This document shows, piece by piece, positions 44,264-54,149 of a DNA stretch of 64,000 nt; position 1 is the first letter of the stretch; every line of letters starts with the position of its first letter. Under the pieces are notes generated by a model that saw only the letters and a list, made by a program, of their open reading frames with translations, was not told where the DNA came from and did no database searches. The stretch spans positions 1 to 64,000 of the forward strand of contig NZ_QSDR01000018.1 of NCBI RefSeq assembly GCF_003464085.1. Reading direction: 5' to 3'. A program made the position numbers and the translations under genes. The stretch is from Clostridium sp. AM58-1XD. Its GTDB lineage: Bacteria > Bacillota > Clostridia > Lachnospirales > Lachnospiraceae.

Positions 44264-46150
44264 ATGAGAAAACTGAAAAGTCCATGGGATAAAATCGTCA
44301 TGGTGCTCTGTATTGCACTCGTCGTATTCCAGATTTATACGGTATTCGGAATGCTGCCTGATCTGATTAAGAGAAGCATCCATCTGGGATTCGTACTGAC
44401 TCTCAGCTTTATCCTGATACCGTTTTCCAAGAAGCAGAAGGGTTCAGACAAAGTCCCTGTATATGATATCATACTGGCTGTTATTTCAGCAGTAACCGTA
44501 ATTTTCCTCGTTGCCAATTATAACACGCTGATCTGGAATCCGTTGCAGTGGCTGGGGCCGATCGACAAGGCGCTGGCGGTCATTCTGGTTATACTGGTGC
44601 TTGAAGCCAGCAGACGGTCTGTAGGACTGATTTTCCCGGCACTGGCGCTCGTGTTTTTCGCTTATGCGCTTTACGGCCCTTATTTTCCAGGCGTATGGGG
44701 ACATAAACCGTATTCGGTAGACCTGATTTTCCAGACCTTATATCACAGTACAAATGGAATCTGGGGAACCATGATCAGTATTTCCGCAGGAATGCTGGCT
44801 ATGTTCGGAATCTTCGGAGCCATGCTCAGCGAGACGGGAGGCGCTGGAACCTTCGTCAAGCTGGGACAGAAATTGACGGGTAAGACCATCGGCGGCCAGG
44901 GAAAAGTGGCTCTGATTGCCAGCGGACTCTTTGGCATGATATCAGGAAGCGCTATGGCGAATGTAGTCGGTACAGGCACGTTTACCATTCCCTTAATGAA
45001 GAAATCAGGATATAACAATGAGTGGGCGGCGGCAATTTCAGCTGTTGGTTCCACAGGCGGAACGATTATGCCTCCGATGATGGGGGCGGGAGCATTTATT
45101 ATGGCGCAGCTCTTGGGCGTTTCCTATCTGGAAATTGCCAAGGCGGCCCTGATTCCGGCGCTGCTGTATTATGTGGGCGCATACATAGCGGTTCACTATA
45201 TCTCCAAAAAGGACAATATCCGGGGAGAAGCAGTAACGGAATCGATCGATAAGGCAGAATATCTTGTTATTTTTACTCCGATCGCATTTTTCCTGTATTA
45301 TCTGCTCCGGGGATATACCGCTACGATGGCCGCGTTCTATGCCACCGTTGCAGGATTCATCGTAGCTCTGCTCTTTAAGGTATTTAAGGCGGAGAAAAAG
45401 TCGGATACTCCTAAAATATGTATAAACCTGTTTACGGACGTATCCGTATCGGCAGGCAAAAGCATTGTCAATATGGCAACTCTGATGGCCGGATCACAGA
45501 TTACCATCTGCCTGATCTCCCTTACCGGATTCGGAGTAAAGCTGTCTTCCGTAATCGTACAGATCGGACAGGATAACTTGTTCCTCTGCCTGGTGCTTAC
45601 CATGCTTGTCTGTATCGTACTCGGTATGGGGCTTCCTGCTACGGCAGCTTACGTTCTTTCCGCCGCTATCCTGGCGCCGGTGCTGACCACCCTTGGCGTA
45701 CCGATCCTGGTAGCCCACCTGTTCATATTCTACTTTGCAGGATTTTCAACGATTACGCCTCCCGTATGCGCTGCCGTATACCTGGCCTCGGGGCTGGCGA
45801 AGTCAAACTGGTTTAAGACGGGAATCCTGTCCTGTATGATCGCCCTGCCTGCTTTCGTAGTGCCGTATACCTTTATCTATGACACTTCTCTTCTGCTGAT
45901 GGGAAGCATAGGCGCTGTAGCGATTGCCGTTATCACTGCATTCCTTGGCGTGTGGGCAATCGGAGCCGGCGTAGCAGGATATATAAGGGCAAAGATCAGC
46001 CTTCCGTTCCGCATTCTGGCCGTAGTGGCAGGAATCCTGCTGGTAATTCCGAACCTGACGGTCAGCATCTTAGGGCTTGTCCTGTTCGCAGTTGTATACG
46101 TGTGGAACTTTATGGCTGGGAAAAAAGTGAAAGAAGCTGTGAATGCTTAG
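44264..46150 (+). CDS. TAXI-TRAP transporter fused permease (system 2)
   Basis: The intact 628-residue permease has about 17-18 membrane helices. After an N-terminal DctQ-like part, the DctM-like part has ASGLFGMISGSAMANVVGTG, GGTIMPPMMGAGAF, GMGLPATAAYVLSAAIL and FYFAGFSTITPPVCAAVYLA. These match system 1, so this protein is the intact reference for the frameshifted copy. Predicted role: sodium-coupled import of a small carboxylate delivered by the lipoprotein. RBS GGAAGGTGAAGAG. Confidence 0.93.
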   Translation: MRKLKSPWDKIVMVLCIALVVFQIYTVFGMLPDLIKRSIHLGFVLTLSFILIPFSKKQKGSDKVPVYDIILAVISAVTVIFLVANYNTLIWNPLQWLGPIDKALAVILVILVLEASRRSVGLIFPALALVFFAYALYGPYFPGVWGHKPYSVDLIFQTLYHSTNGIWGTMISISAGMLAMFGIFGAMLSETGGAGTFVKLGQKLTGKTIGGQGKVALIASGLFGMISGSAMANVVGTGTFTIPLMKKSGYNNEWAAAISAVGSTGGTIMPPMMGAGAFIMAQLLGVSYLEIAKAALIPALLYYVGAYIAVHYISKKDNIRGEAVTESIDKAEYLVIFTPIAFFLYYLLRGYTATMAAFYATVAGFIVALLFKVFKAEKKSDTPKICINLFTDVSVSAGKSIVNMATLMAGSQITICLISLTGFGVKLSSVIVQIGQDNLFLCLVLTMLVCIVLGMGLPATAAYVLSAAILAPVLTTLGVPILVAHLFIFYFAGFSTITPPVCAAVYLASGLAKSNWFKTGILSCMIALPAFVVPYTFIYDTSLLLMGSIGAVAIAVITAFLGVWAIGAGVAGYIRAKISLPFRILAVVAGILLVIPNLTVSILGLVLFAVVYVWNFMAGKKVKEAVNA

Positions 46151-46249
46151 ACCATAAATCGATATAAATGAGGATAAAAACGTTCTGATAAAGATAGGCC
46201 GGCGGTGGAAAAACTGCCGGTCTTTTCTTCTTTCGGTGGAGGAGGAAGT

Positions 46250-47137
46250 ATGAAAGATACAGACTGGCAGATTTTAAATGCCCTTTATCTGTATAAAAAT
46301 ATAACAAAAGCAGCAAATTCGCTTTTTATAACCCAGCCTGCGATTACAAAGAGGCTGCAGGTGATCGAAGAAGAATATCATGTGAAAATTGTAAACAGGA
46401 GCATAAAAGGGGTGGAATTTACACCGGAAGGGACATATCTGGCCGCCCAGGCAGAGCGGTATCTCCTGTTTTTTGAAGAGACGAAAAAAGGCCTGGAACA
46501 GATTAAAAATGAGGAGTATGGAAAGCTTAGGATCGGGGTTGTCTATTCCTACAGCAAATACTGCTTTTCAGAGATTCTGGCAGAATATATGAAATGTCAT
46601 AATAAGGTGCAGGTAGAAGTCGTAAACGATCACAGTGACAAGCTGATCCACATGGTATGTGAAGGGAAAATTGACGTGGCGCTCCTGAAGGGAGACTACG
46701 GCGGAAATGTAGAACGGATCCTGATTATGCAGGAGCAGGGCTATATCATGTCGAAAACGCCGTGTACCATGAACGAACTGCCGCAGCTTCCCAGGGTTGA
46801 TTATGATATGAATGCCAGTACAAAAAAGCTTGTCAGACGGTGGTGGGAAGAATATTTTAAGGAACCTTACCGGGTGGGGATCCGGGCTGAATTTATAGAC
46901 CACGTGTGGCAGCTTGCGGAAAAGGGATTGGGGTACTGTCTCTGTTTCTGGCCTGGGGATGATCTGGACAGGATACCGCTTTATAAGCTGCCTATGGTAA
47001 ACAGGGACGGTACGCTTGTCACGAGAAATCTCTGGATGGTTTATCCGAAAGAGGCTCTGGAACGAACGTGTGCAAATGGTTTTATCCATTTTATGAATGA
47101 GTATTATGAACGAAAAAAGAAAAGGATCATTACATGA
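46250..47137 (+). CDS. LysR-family transcriptional regulator (copy 2)
   Basis: The 295-residue protein has the HTH MKDTDWQILNALYLYKNITK with AANSLFITQPAITKRLQVIE, and an effector domain from residue about 90 (GKLRIGVVYSYSKYCFSEIL; GKIDVALLKGDYGG). ATG 46250 follows GGAGGAGGAAGT and is preferred over one 45 bases earlier. It lies between TAXI system 2 and the 2HCT/esterase/MBL group, same strand; the downstream group is a plausible target. A terminator overlaps its stop codon. Confidence 0.9.
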   Translation: MKDTDWQILNALYLYKNITKAANSLFITQPAITKRLQVIEEEYHVKIVNRSIKGVEFTPEGTYLAAQAERYLLFFEETKKGLEQIKNEEYGKLRIGVVYSYSKYCFSEILAEYMKCHNKVQVEVVNDHSDKLIHMVCEGKIDVALLKGDYGGNVERILIMQEQGYIMSKTPCTMNELPQLPRVDYDMNASTKKLVRRWWEEYFKEPYRVGIRAEFIDHVWQLAEKGLGYCLCFWPGDDLDRIPLYKLPMVNRDGTLVTRNLWMVYPKEALERTCANGFIHFMNEYYERKKKRIIT

Positions 47138-47166
47138 ATGCCATTCCCAAACGGAATGGCATTCAT
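47134..47166 (+). terminator. Hairpin terminator at the LysR copy 2 stop codon
   Basis: A perfect 14-bp stem (47134-47147 with 47153-47166) has loop CAAAC. Its first bases lie in the stop codon. The tail GATTTTATATGATTTT is a moderate U-tract. Confidence 0.7.
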
Positions 47167-47279
47167 GATTTTATATGATTTTACAGCTGTGTTCTTCATA
47201 GTTTACAATCATTTTAACAAAAAGGGCCGGCACTTTTTTTGAACAAGTGAATGATTAGAAAAAATGAGGGGGATACCTG

Positions 47280-48586
47280 ATGAAGGAAAAAATGAAAGAT
47301 TTCAGAATTATGGGAATACCGGCTGTACCGTATGCAATTATTCTGGCGATTGTTCTCGTTGCCATGTATACCGGAAATTTGGGAGGAGATCTTCTTTCAA
47401 CGATTGTACTTTTAATTGCCATAGGCAGTATTTTGTTTGAGATCGGCGACAGAATCCCCATATTTAACAAATGGGTGGGCGGAGGAAGTATGATGGCCAT
47501 GATGTTTACATCGTGGATGGTCTATATGAACTGGATACCTGAAAAATATGTGGAATCCGTTTCTAATTTTTATGATACTTTCGGATTTCAGACACTGTTT
47601 ATCTGTTTTTTAATGGCAGGTTCACTCTTAGTAATTGAGAGGGATTCTCTGATTAAAAGTATTGTGAGATACATACCAACAATTCTGGCAGGCGTCGCGG
47701 GAGCCGCTGCTCTGGGACTCGTGGTCGGCATGCTGCTGGGACATAAGCCGTCGGAACTGGTCTGCTACTATATTCTTCCGATTATGGGGGGAGGAAACGG
47801 GGCCGGCGCGATTCCAATGAGCCAGATTTTCAATGAAGTGACAGGACTGGATAAGGATACATATTATGCGAAAGCCATAGCAATCCTTACATTTGCCAAT
47901 ATCTTATGCGTATTCGCGGCAGCATTTTTAAATGGAGCCGGAAGGCAGTTTCCCAAATTGACCGGCGATGGTACGAACCTCATGCGCAATAAGGGAAAGG
48001 AAGCGGTAACGGATAAAAAAATGAAGCTCCTGCTCCGACGGCCCGGGAATGCGGATGCTGTTTTGCCTGGGTAGGAGGCGTTTATGCACTGGCCTGCGTG
48101 CTGAAACAGATTATGCCGAAAGTAATGGGTGCCAGCATTCATCAATATGCATGGTTCATTCTGATCCTCGTGTTCTGCAACATATTCAATCTGATTCCGG
48201 AGGATATCCGGTCTGCCTGTAAAGCAATTGTGGGTGTAGTTAATAAATACTGGCAGGGGCTTACCATGGCGGCAATCGGAATTTCCATGACGGACTTTGC
48301 GGATTTTATCAGCGTAATCAACCTGGATACGCTTGCGATCAGCGTGGCAGTAGTTGTGGGAGCGATTCTGGCGACGGCAGTGGTAGGCTGGATATTCGGA
48401 TTCTTCCCGGTGGACTCTGCCGTAACTGCCGGCCTGTGTATGGCAAACAGAGGCGGAGGCGGCGATATCGTCGTACTGGGCGCTGCAAACCGTATGGAGT
48501 TGATGAGTTATGCAGCAATTTCGTCCAGGATCGGAGGCTCCATTGTTCTGGTAATTGCCAGCGTGGTATTCGGTATTTTATATTAA
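47280..48586 (+). CDS. 2-hydroxycarboxylate transporter (CitS/MleP family, copy 1), frameshifted
   Basis: The repaired protein of about 436 residues belongs to the 2HCT family, sodium- or proton-coupled importers/exchangers of citrate, malate and similar acids. Hallmarks are the two re-entrant GGxG loops: PIMGGGNGAGAIPMSQ near residue 170 and CMANRGGGGDIVVLGAANRM near the end. One C is missing at 48029-48030: after MKL the frame should run PAPTARECGCCFAWVGGVYA but instead ends at 48074. It heads a group with esterase, MBL hydrolase and LysR copy 3. RBS GAGGGGG. Confidence 0.9.
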
Positions 48587-48645
48587 TTCATCATTACAGC
48601 AGTCGGTAAAACAGTCGGCAATGCGATTGAGAAGGAGGAGATATT

Positions 48646-49525
48646 ATGGATGAGGCACTGGCCAGAATAAGGGCGGCAGCGTAGGGCTTACAGTATCGGA
48701 GGAAGCGCTTGCAATGTTTGAAACAGGAAAGGAATATGAGTGGAACCTTTCTGTTGGAGGAAGGGATATTCATCTCTATGTATATTATCCAAAGGAGTTA
48801 AAAAGCGCATATCCTGTATTTATCAATCTTCACGGAGGTGGATTTGTAAAAGGCCACAGGCAGCAGGACGTTGTGTTCTGCAGAAATATCTGCCAAAATG
48901 CATGCTGCGCCGTGTTTGACATTGACTATCATACGGCTCCGGAATACAGGTATCCTTATGCACTGAATGAGGTTTATGATACGGCTTCTTACCTGTGGCA
49001 ACATGCAGAGGAGCTTCAACTTGACAAGACAAAGCTTGTAATCGGAGGTCACAGTGCAGGAGGGAACCTGACTCTGGCCGCAGCTTTTATGGCACAGGAG
49101 AAGGGCGGATTTGTGCCGGCCGGGCTTTTGGTAGATTATCCTGCTGTAGATCTGGAACAGGACCCGGCAGAAAAACGGGGAGCAAACGGGCCGGATGTAA
49201 AGCCTCCCATTGAGGACTGCAGGAAGTACAATGACTGGTATGTCGATGCGGATAAACGCAGGGACCGACGGTGAGCCCCTGCTTCGCCAGTGAAGAGCAG
49301 CTTCAGGCGCTGCCGCCGGTGCTTATGATTATGGCAGGCCATGATGTGCTGGGAGAGGAAGCGGAAAGGCTGGCGGCCAGGATGATCCGCTCAGGAACAA
49401 CGTTGACAGTGAAACGGGTCCTGGAGGCTTCTCATGGTTTCGTCGTACGCAGAGCGGAAGGATATCAGGAGGCGGAACAACTGATATTCCCGTTTCTTTC
49501 AAAAATATTTCAGAACAGATTATAA
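48646..49525 (+). CDS. Alpha/beta hydrolase esterase (HSL/Aes type), two frameshifts
   Basis: With two repairs it encodes about 293 residues of the hormone-sensitive-lipase-like esterases. The HGGG oxyanion motif is in FINLHGGGFVKGH, the nucleophile in GGHSAGGNL, the acid in IMAGHDVLGEEAE and the His in EASHGF. Breaks are a missing G at 48675-48676 (before GSVGLTVSEEAL) and a missing C at 49265-49266 (RD to PTVSPCFASEEQL). ATG 48646 follows AAGGAGGAG. It likely hydrolyses a short-chain ester of the acid imported by the neighbouring transporter; inference. Confidence 0.86.
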
Positions 49526-49540
49526 AAAAGGAGCAGTATT

Positions 49541-50404
49541 ATGGAAAAACAAGTTCTTTCATCTCATGGCATTTCGTTCCGGTGGCTGAATGCCCAGTGC
49601 ATTGAATTCAGGCTGCCGGGAGGCCGACATCTCCTGACCGATCCCTACTATTGGGTGGATGCAGGAGAGCGCGGGGAAGAGATCGCTGATTATCAGCTTA
49701 CGGGATTTTGTACGGACGATCTGGAAGGTGCAGATTATATCATTTTAAATCATACCCATGGTGACCATATCGGCAATTTAAAAGAAGCTGCAAAACGGTT
49801 CGGATCTAAGATCATCTGCCATTCATCGACAGCAGCCGGAATTGCAAGGTATATGGAGGTTCCTTTAACCTCTGTATATCCGGTGGACTTCGGGGATACC
49901 TATTATTTTCCTGAATTTACGCTGATGACATTTCATGGGGAACACCACGGGCAGCCATGGACATGGGAAGAGAGTATGAAGGAAGGGAATCCATTTGACA
50001 GAACGGAAGAGACGAATATTCTTCATACAATAGGTGGAATTTTCAATATGAATTTTCTTCTGCAGCTTCCGGGCGGACTGAGGATTGCATTTGTGGGAGG
50101 AAATGATGACGGGATGGCAAAACGGTTTGAAACGCTGCGTCCGAACATCATTTTCAGAAATAAAGTGAACAGCAGCCGGCATATGGAACATGTGGCAGAC
50201 GACTGGTTCCAGTTCATGAAAACAGCAGACTGCCAGATCATCGTTCCCATGCACCATGAAACATGGCTGAAACGTTTGCCGGGATTTTCAGAAAAAGCCT
50301 TTGCCGATGCCAATCAGATGGCAGAGGAGGCGGGGATTCCGGGAAGGATTCTGACTCCTGAGCAAAACCGCTGGTACTCCATTCAGATGACGGTATGCGA
50401 ATAA
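49541..50404 (+). CDS. MBL-fold metallo-hydrolase (copy 1)
   Basis: The 287-residue protein has the metallo-beta-lactamase fold, with zinc motif ILNHTHGDHIGN (residues about 68-79), later metal-site His in FHGEHHGQPW, an Asp-type position in FVGGNDDG, and PMHHETW at the end. The UlaG/lactonase branch of the superfamily is a reasonable comparison. It sits 15 bases after the esterase gene with RBS AAAAGGAG, in the same operon, so it may open a lactone or hydrolyse a related ester. No signal peptide. Confidence 0.85.
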   Translation: MEKQVLSSHGISFRWLNAQCIEFRLPGGRHLLTDPYYWVDAGERGEEIADYQLTGFCTDDLEGADYIILNHTHGDHIGNLKEAAKRFGSKIICHSSTAAGIARYMEVPLTSVYPVDFGDTYYFPEFTLMTFHGEHHGQPWTWEESMKEGNPFDRTEETNILHTIGGIFNMNFLLQLPGGLRIAFVGGNDDGMAKRFETLRPNIIFRNKVNSSRHMEHVADDWFQFMKTADCQIIVPMHHETWLKRLPGFSEKAFADANQMAEEAGIPGRILTPEQNRWYSIQMTVCE

Positions 50405-50499
50405 CGAAACGTCTGTAATTTTGAACAGGAGAGGAACGGTTGACATTGCACTCCCCAGAGAATAAAATAAAATCATATATTTTTTCGATGGAGGGGAAT

Positions 50500-51418
50500 A
50501 TGGATTTTAAACAGCTGTTTTATATTGTAAAGGTTGCAGAATGCCAGAATATAACGAAAGCGGCAAAGGCGCTGTTTGTTTCTCAGCCATCTTTGAGCCA
50601 GTTCATCTCCAAGGCCGAAGAGGAGCTGGGGGTTAAGATCTTTGACAGGAGCACCAATCCGCTGACGCTTACATACGCAGGCAGAAAGTATATAGAAGCG
50701 GCCAGAAAAATTCTGGATATCAACGATAACGTGAAGAAAGAACTTCAGGATATAGCGGGATACCAGAAGGGGCTGATTAACCTGGGAATACCAAAGGAAC
50801 GGGGAAGTTATATGCTTCCCGGTCTGATGAAGGAATTTAAAAAAGGCGTTTCCGGGGATTGAGGTACAGACGGCTGAACAAAATACGCAGCAGCTTCTGG
50901 ACGAGCTGAGACATGGACGCCTGGATGTGATATTCATACCGGAACGGGCGCTGGGACCGGAACTTGGGTATGAGGAAATTTATGAAGAGGAGTTCCTGCT
51001 CGTAGCAGGGGACGGAATGATCGGCAAAGACAGGTGTCTGGACGGTTACTCCAGCGTCATTGACTGGAAACGGGTAAAGGATCTGCCGTTTGCAGTTCTG
51101 AAGAAAGGGCATGGAAGCAGGGAAAAATGTGAGGAGATTTTCAGGCGTTACGCGGTCAACCCCGTCATCGCTTTCGAGACCAGCAGCAATCTGACGGCAC
51201 TGCGTATGGCAGAGGCGGGTTTTGCAGTGGCTATGGTGCCGGAGATGACGGTACGGCTGTTTCAGGGTGCGCGCAGATTCAACACATATTCCCTGGATAA
51301 GGTTCCGATTACATGGAAGGTGCTGGCTGTATACAGAAAAGAAGCATATCAGAATCTGGCTCAGAAGGAATTCATAAAGATCGCGCAAAGGGTTTTTAAC
51401 AATAAGGGCGTAATTTGA
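50500..51418 (+). CDS. LysR-family transcriptional regulator (copy 3), frameshifted
   Basis: Repaired length is about 305 residues. The HTH is MDFKQLFYIVKVAECQNITK with AAKALFVSQPSLSQFISKAE. The effector domain begins GLINLGIPKERGSYMLPGLM and resumes after a break as FPGIEVQTAEQN, DVIFIPERALGPELG and PEMTVRLFQGARRFN. The break is in a run of six As (50839-50844); one A fewer restores FKKAFPGIE. ATG 50500 follows GGAGGGG. It likely controls the 2HCT-esterase-MBL group. Confidence 0.87.
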
Positions 51419-51442
51419 AGGAGAGGGGAAATGGCCAAATCG

Positions 51443-51537
51443 GCTCTGCCACAGATACCAGATTCCGTTCCAGGCGGTGGCCAAGTCACTGCATCTGGTA
51501 TCTGTGACAGAGCTTTGTACGTTCCCCCTCTTTTTCA
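51443..51537 (+). terminator. Large stem-loop terminator after LysR copy 3
   Basis: A 20-bp stem (51443-51462 with 51494-51513, one mismatch) carries a 31-base apical part. An outer pairing of GAGGGGAA (51423-51430) with TTCCCCCTC (51522-51530) precedes TTTTTC. It is unusually long for a simple terminator. Confidence 0.65.
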
Positions 51538-51555
51538 AATCAGGAGGAGGATATC

Positions 51556-52284
51556 ATGCCGACGGGTGTTATAATTAATTGCTTATCTATTGTAATGGGA
51601 GGCGGTATCGGTGCTGCTGCAGGTCATAAATTAAATTCGGATTTCAAAGAAAAGTTGAACATGATTTTTGGTGTTTGTTCCATGGCTATGGGGATTGGAA
51701 GCATTGTACTGATGAAAAACATGCCTGCCGTAATTTTTTCGGTTGTAATAGGAAGCGCAATTGGCCTGACTATTCATTTTGAACATGCGATTACAACGAT
51801 CGGCCAAGGGATGCAGAAATTGCTTTCTAAAATAATTCCGCAGAGAAAAAACGTATGTGAAGAAGAATTTAATCAGACCCTGCTAACGATTATAGTACTA
51901 TTTTGCGCCAGCGGAACGGGAATATACGGATCAATCGTGTCGGGAATGTATGGGGATCACAGTATACTGATTGCAAAATCTATTTTGGATTTTTTTACTG
52001 CGCTGATTTTTGCATGTACCTTAGGCGGCGTAGTGACATTTATTGCAGTGCCTCAATTTCTAATATGCTTGCTGTTATTTTTCGGCGGCAGTTTGATCTA
52101 CCCGTTGACGACTCCGGATATCATTGATGATTTCAAGGCGACAGGAGGAATTCTCTTGGTTGCAACTGGTTTTAGAATAATACGTCTTAAAATGTTCCCA
52201 ACGGCAGATATGATACCGGCAATGATTATCATCATGCCGGTCAGCTGGCTATGGGCCTCATATATATTTCCGATCTTAAATTAG
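51556..52284 (+). CDS. DUF554-family membrane protein (YdfK-like)
   Basis: The 242-residue membrane protein has about seven hydrophobic helices. The start MPTGVIINCLSIVMGGGIGA and the motif LLTIIVLFCASGTGIYGSIV are typical of DUF554, and further helices include FGGSLIYPLTTPDI. Its function is unknown; transport of a small solute is often proposed. RBS AGGAGGAGG. It stands between the LysR copy 3 terminator and the converging citX gene. Confidence 0.88.
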   Translation: MPTGVIINCLSIVMGGGIGAAAGHKLNSDFKEKLNMIFGVCSMAMGIGSIVLMKNMPAVIFSVVIGSAIGLTIHFEHAITTIGQGMQKLLSKIIPQRKNVCEEEFNQTLLTIIVLFCASGTGIYGSIVSGMYGDHSILIAKSILDFFTALIFACTLGGVVTFIAVPQFLICLLLFFGGSLIYPLTTPDIIDDFKATGGILLVATGFRIIRLKMFPTADMIPAMIIIMPVSWLWASYIFPILN

Positions 52285-52322
52285 GGTATTGCTGGCAATT
52301 CGTGGAGAAGAACAGCGGTTAT

Positions 52323-52838
52323 TCATGTTTTGCCGTAATACTCGGACAGCATCTCATAAATTCTGGCCTGCATTTCTTCCACAGTATGAGTTCTGGAGCG
52401 GGCACAGTCCTGGGCCTGCTTACCGCAGATAAGACATTTGCGGTAAGCAGGCCTGGATAATTTTTTCCCATCTCTATCTATGATATCGATATCAAACAGG
52501 CGGCCAAGGGGGTGGGATTCTTCAATCGCAACCATTGTTTCCTTTAAGACGGCCGCTTTCTGATCTACACTCAGCATATACTCATCGCCAGTAATTTCAT
52601 GAACTTCCAATTCTTCTAACACAGGGCAGCAGTTCATACGGAGCACAAGCAGGATCTCTTTTTTGCCGTCCTGGAATAACCGGAGAATTTCGGGTGTGGT
52701 TTTTACGGGACCAGGAATATTCATACAGAATGAAATGACGGCTGCATGATATTTTTCAATGAGCATTTGCTGCTCTGCTGCCCGCTTTTCACGTCTTTTC
52801 ATCATATCTTCCATCGTTACATGGCTTCCGGACATCAT
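52323..52838 (-). CDS. citX: Citrate lyase holo-ACP synthase (CitX)
   Basis: CitX transfers phosphoribosyl-dephospho-CoA onto the acyl carrier subunit of citrate lyase. The 171-residue length is normal. Family blocks are VISFCMNIPGPVKTTPEILR, ESHPLGRLFDIDIIDRDGKK, and the Cys motif SRPAYRKCLICGKQAQDCAR ending in the R.H pattern SRTHTVEEM. It lies 27 bases after citC on the same strand. The codons for the Cys motif form a near-perfect hairpin (52413-52453). No citD, citE, citF or citG is in the window, so its target subunit must be encoded elsewhere. Confidence 0.9.
   Translation of the reverse strand: MMSGSHVTMEDMMKRREKRAAEQQMLIEKYHAAVISFCMNIPGPVKTTPEILRLFQDGKKEILLVLRMNCCPVLEELEVHEITGDEYMLSVDQKAAVLKETMVAIEESHPLGRLFDIDIIDRDGKKLSRPAYRKCLICGKQAQDCARSRTHTVEEMQARIYEMLSEYYGKT
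52413..52453. other. 15-bp inverted repeat inside citX
   Basis: GGCCTGCTTACCGCA (52413-52427) and TGCGGTAAGCAGGCC (52439-52453) pair perfectly around an 11-base loop, within the codons of the conserved Cys motif. A stem this long in coding sequence is unusual and might act on mRNA stability or translation. Confidence 0.6.
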
Positions 52839-52865
52839 GTATTTATCCTCTTTTCACTTGAATTT

Positions 52866-53912
52866 TCAGTAGTGGAGCACATCGGCGCACGTTTTTATTC
52901 TGTCAATAACAGGAGCGGCTTCGCTGCTGATAAAATATTCGTAGGTGGATAAGGGAACGAGCTCTTTCAAATATGCGAAATTATGGTCCTGGATCGCCTT
53001 TCTGACCGTTGACGCGCTGATAACAGCTCCGTTTAATTCTTTTCGCGGTACAATGATGCATTCAATTCCGTTTTCAGGCAGTTTCTGTTTCATGATATCA
53101 TTGTATATCCCGGTGACAACGCTGGCAGGCTCTTCCCCCACGTATCGGCGTGTGATGCCCAGCGCCTCTGCAATCCGGCAGAATATGGTCAGATCGAGCA
53201 TGGCATGGCTTTCGATTACGGCATGTTCGTCTCTTTGGAAGTAACTGGGAAATGTTGCATTGCTGATCATGTAAGGACCGCTGTCATGATAAATGATATT
53301 GTGCAGGTGGGAGGTCCCTTTCAGAATCAGTTCTTTTCTGACATGGAAAGGTATCAGGCTCGCCTCTTCGCTCACCATAAACAGATGGACAATATCATTT
53401 TCCCTGCTTGCCGTCTCTGCCAGATACTGGTGGCCTGTCGTAAAAGGATTGGCATTCATTACGAGAGCAGCAACCCTCTTTCCACCTTTCTTCGTTTTTT
53501 CCAAGTCTGATAAATAATCAGAAAATCCGGTCTTTTTATTTTCCATAAATACAATCTGGTTTTCAATTTCTACAATTTCATAAAAGCCTAAATCCCTGAA
53601 GAATTTGGCAGAGCTGCATTTTGTGCAGAGAAAGAGATGGCTGTTTCCTCTGGAAAACTGTTCCTCGATCAGATGGGTGACAACCTGATTCATCAGCCCT
53701 TCTCCCTGATGAGCGCTGCTGACCGCCAGACAGCGAAGGGTGTTGCTAAAACAGCTTCCCGTAGCAATGATATTCATATTATCGTCAAAAACGCCGCATG
53801 TATAGTCGAGATTTTCATCCCGCCGGATTCCCTCATCGGCCAGAAGCTGATCGATCATCCGATGGCTTCTTTCATCAGAAGGGTATATAGGGGAAATGTG
53901 ATAGATCGCCAT
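52866..53912 (-). CDS. citC: Citrate lyase ligase ([citrate (pro-3S)-lyase] ligase, CitC)
   Basis: CitC acetylates the prosthetic group of citrate lyase to activate it, using ATP and acetate. The 348-residue protein has an N-terminal GNAT-like part (CLAVSSAHQGEGLMNQVVTH), then a nucleotidyltransferase domain with NANPFTTGHQYL (HxGH-like), GFIGTxx-equivalent IYHDSGPYMISNATFPSYF and ISASTVRKAI near the end. It forms an operon with citX and diverges from a 2HCT transporter. RBS AAGGAGG. The catalytic subunits citDEF are absent nearby. Confidence 0.92.
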   Translation of the reverse strand: MAIYHISPIYPSDERSHRMIDQLLADEGIRRDENLDYTCGVFDDNMNIIATGSCFSNTLRCLAVSSAHQGEGLMNQVVTHLIEEQFSRGNSHLFLCTKCSSAKFFRDLGFYEIVEIENQIVFMENKKTGFSDYLSDLEKTKKGGKRVAALVMNANPFTTGHQYLAETASRENDIVHLFMVSEEASLIPFHVRKELILKGTSHLHNIIYHDSGPYMISNATFPSYFQRDEHAVIESHAMLDLTIFCRIAEALGITRRYVGEEPASVVTGIYNDIMKQKLPENGIECIIVPRKELNGAVISASTVRKAIQDHNFAYLKELVPLSTYEYFISSEAAPVIDRIKTCADVLHY

Positions 53913-53962
53913 TTGAATTTTCCTCCTTAAGCTTTTGAAAATGGTCAGGCTGTATAAGCTTT

Positions 53963-53991
53963 ATTATATAGTCCAAAAAGAAAAAGTAAAT
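53963..53991 (-). promoter_or_regulatory. Putative promoter of citCX
   Basis: On the minus strand TATAAT (53968-53963) is preceded, 17 bases upstream, by a weak ATTTAC (53991-53986). It lies in the 346-base AT-rich divergent region, which otherwise holds only the opposite promoter. Confidence 0.5.
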
Positions 53992-54149
53992 AAGATATGA
54001 TTTTTTTATACTGCCCATAGGCTGTTTCGTATGGTTTTGGAAGAAGTGACTAATCGAGTGAAAAGAATTTGGAGTTTTTTCACATGAGTTCGGGCGTTTT
54101 TCTTCAAAGTATATAGATTTTTATATGGCATTTATGTAATTATACGTAT

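Noticed and set aside
47227..47245. Possible third sigma-54 promoter before 2HCT copy 1 (CGGCAC then TTGAA)
   Set aside because: The -12 GC is replaced by GA and spacing relies on a T-run; too degenerate.
20676..51513. Similarity between the hairpins at 20.68 kb and 51.45 kb
   Set aside because: Shared GATACCAGAT and GTTCC words are short and the stems pair differently; likely chance.
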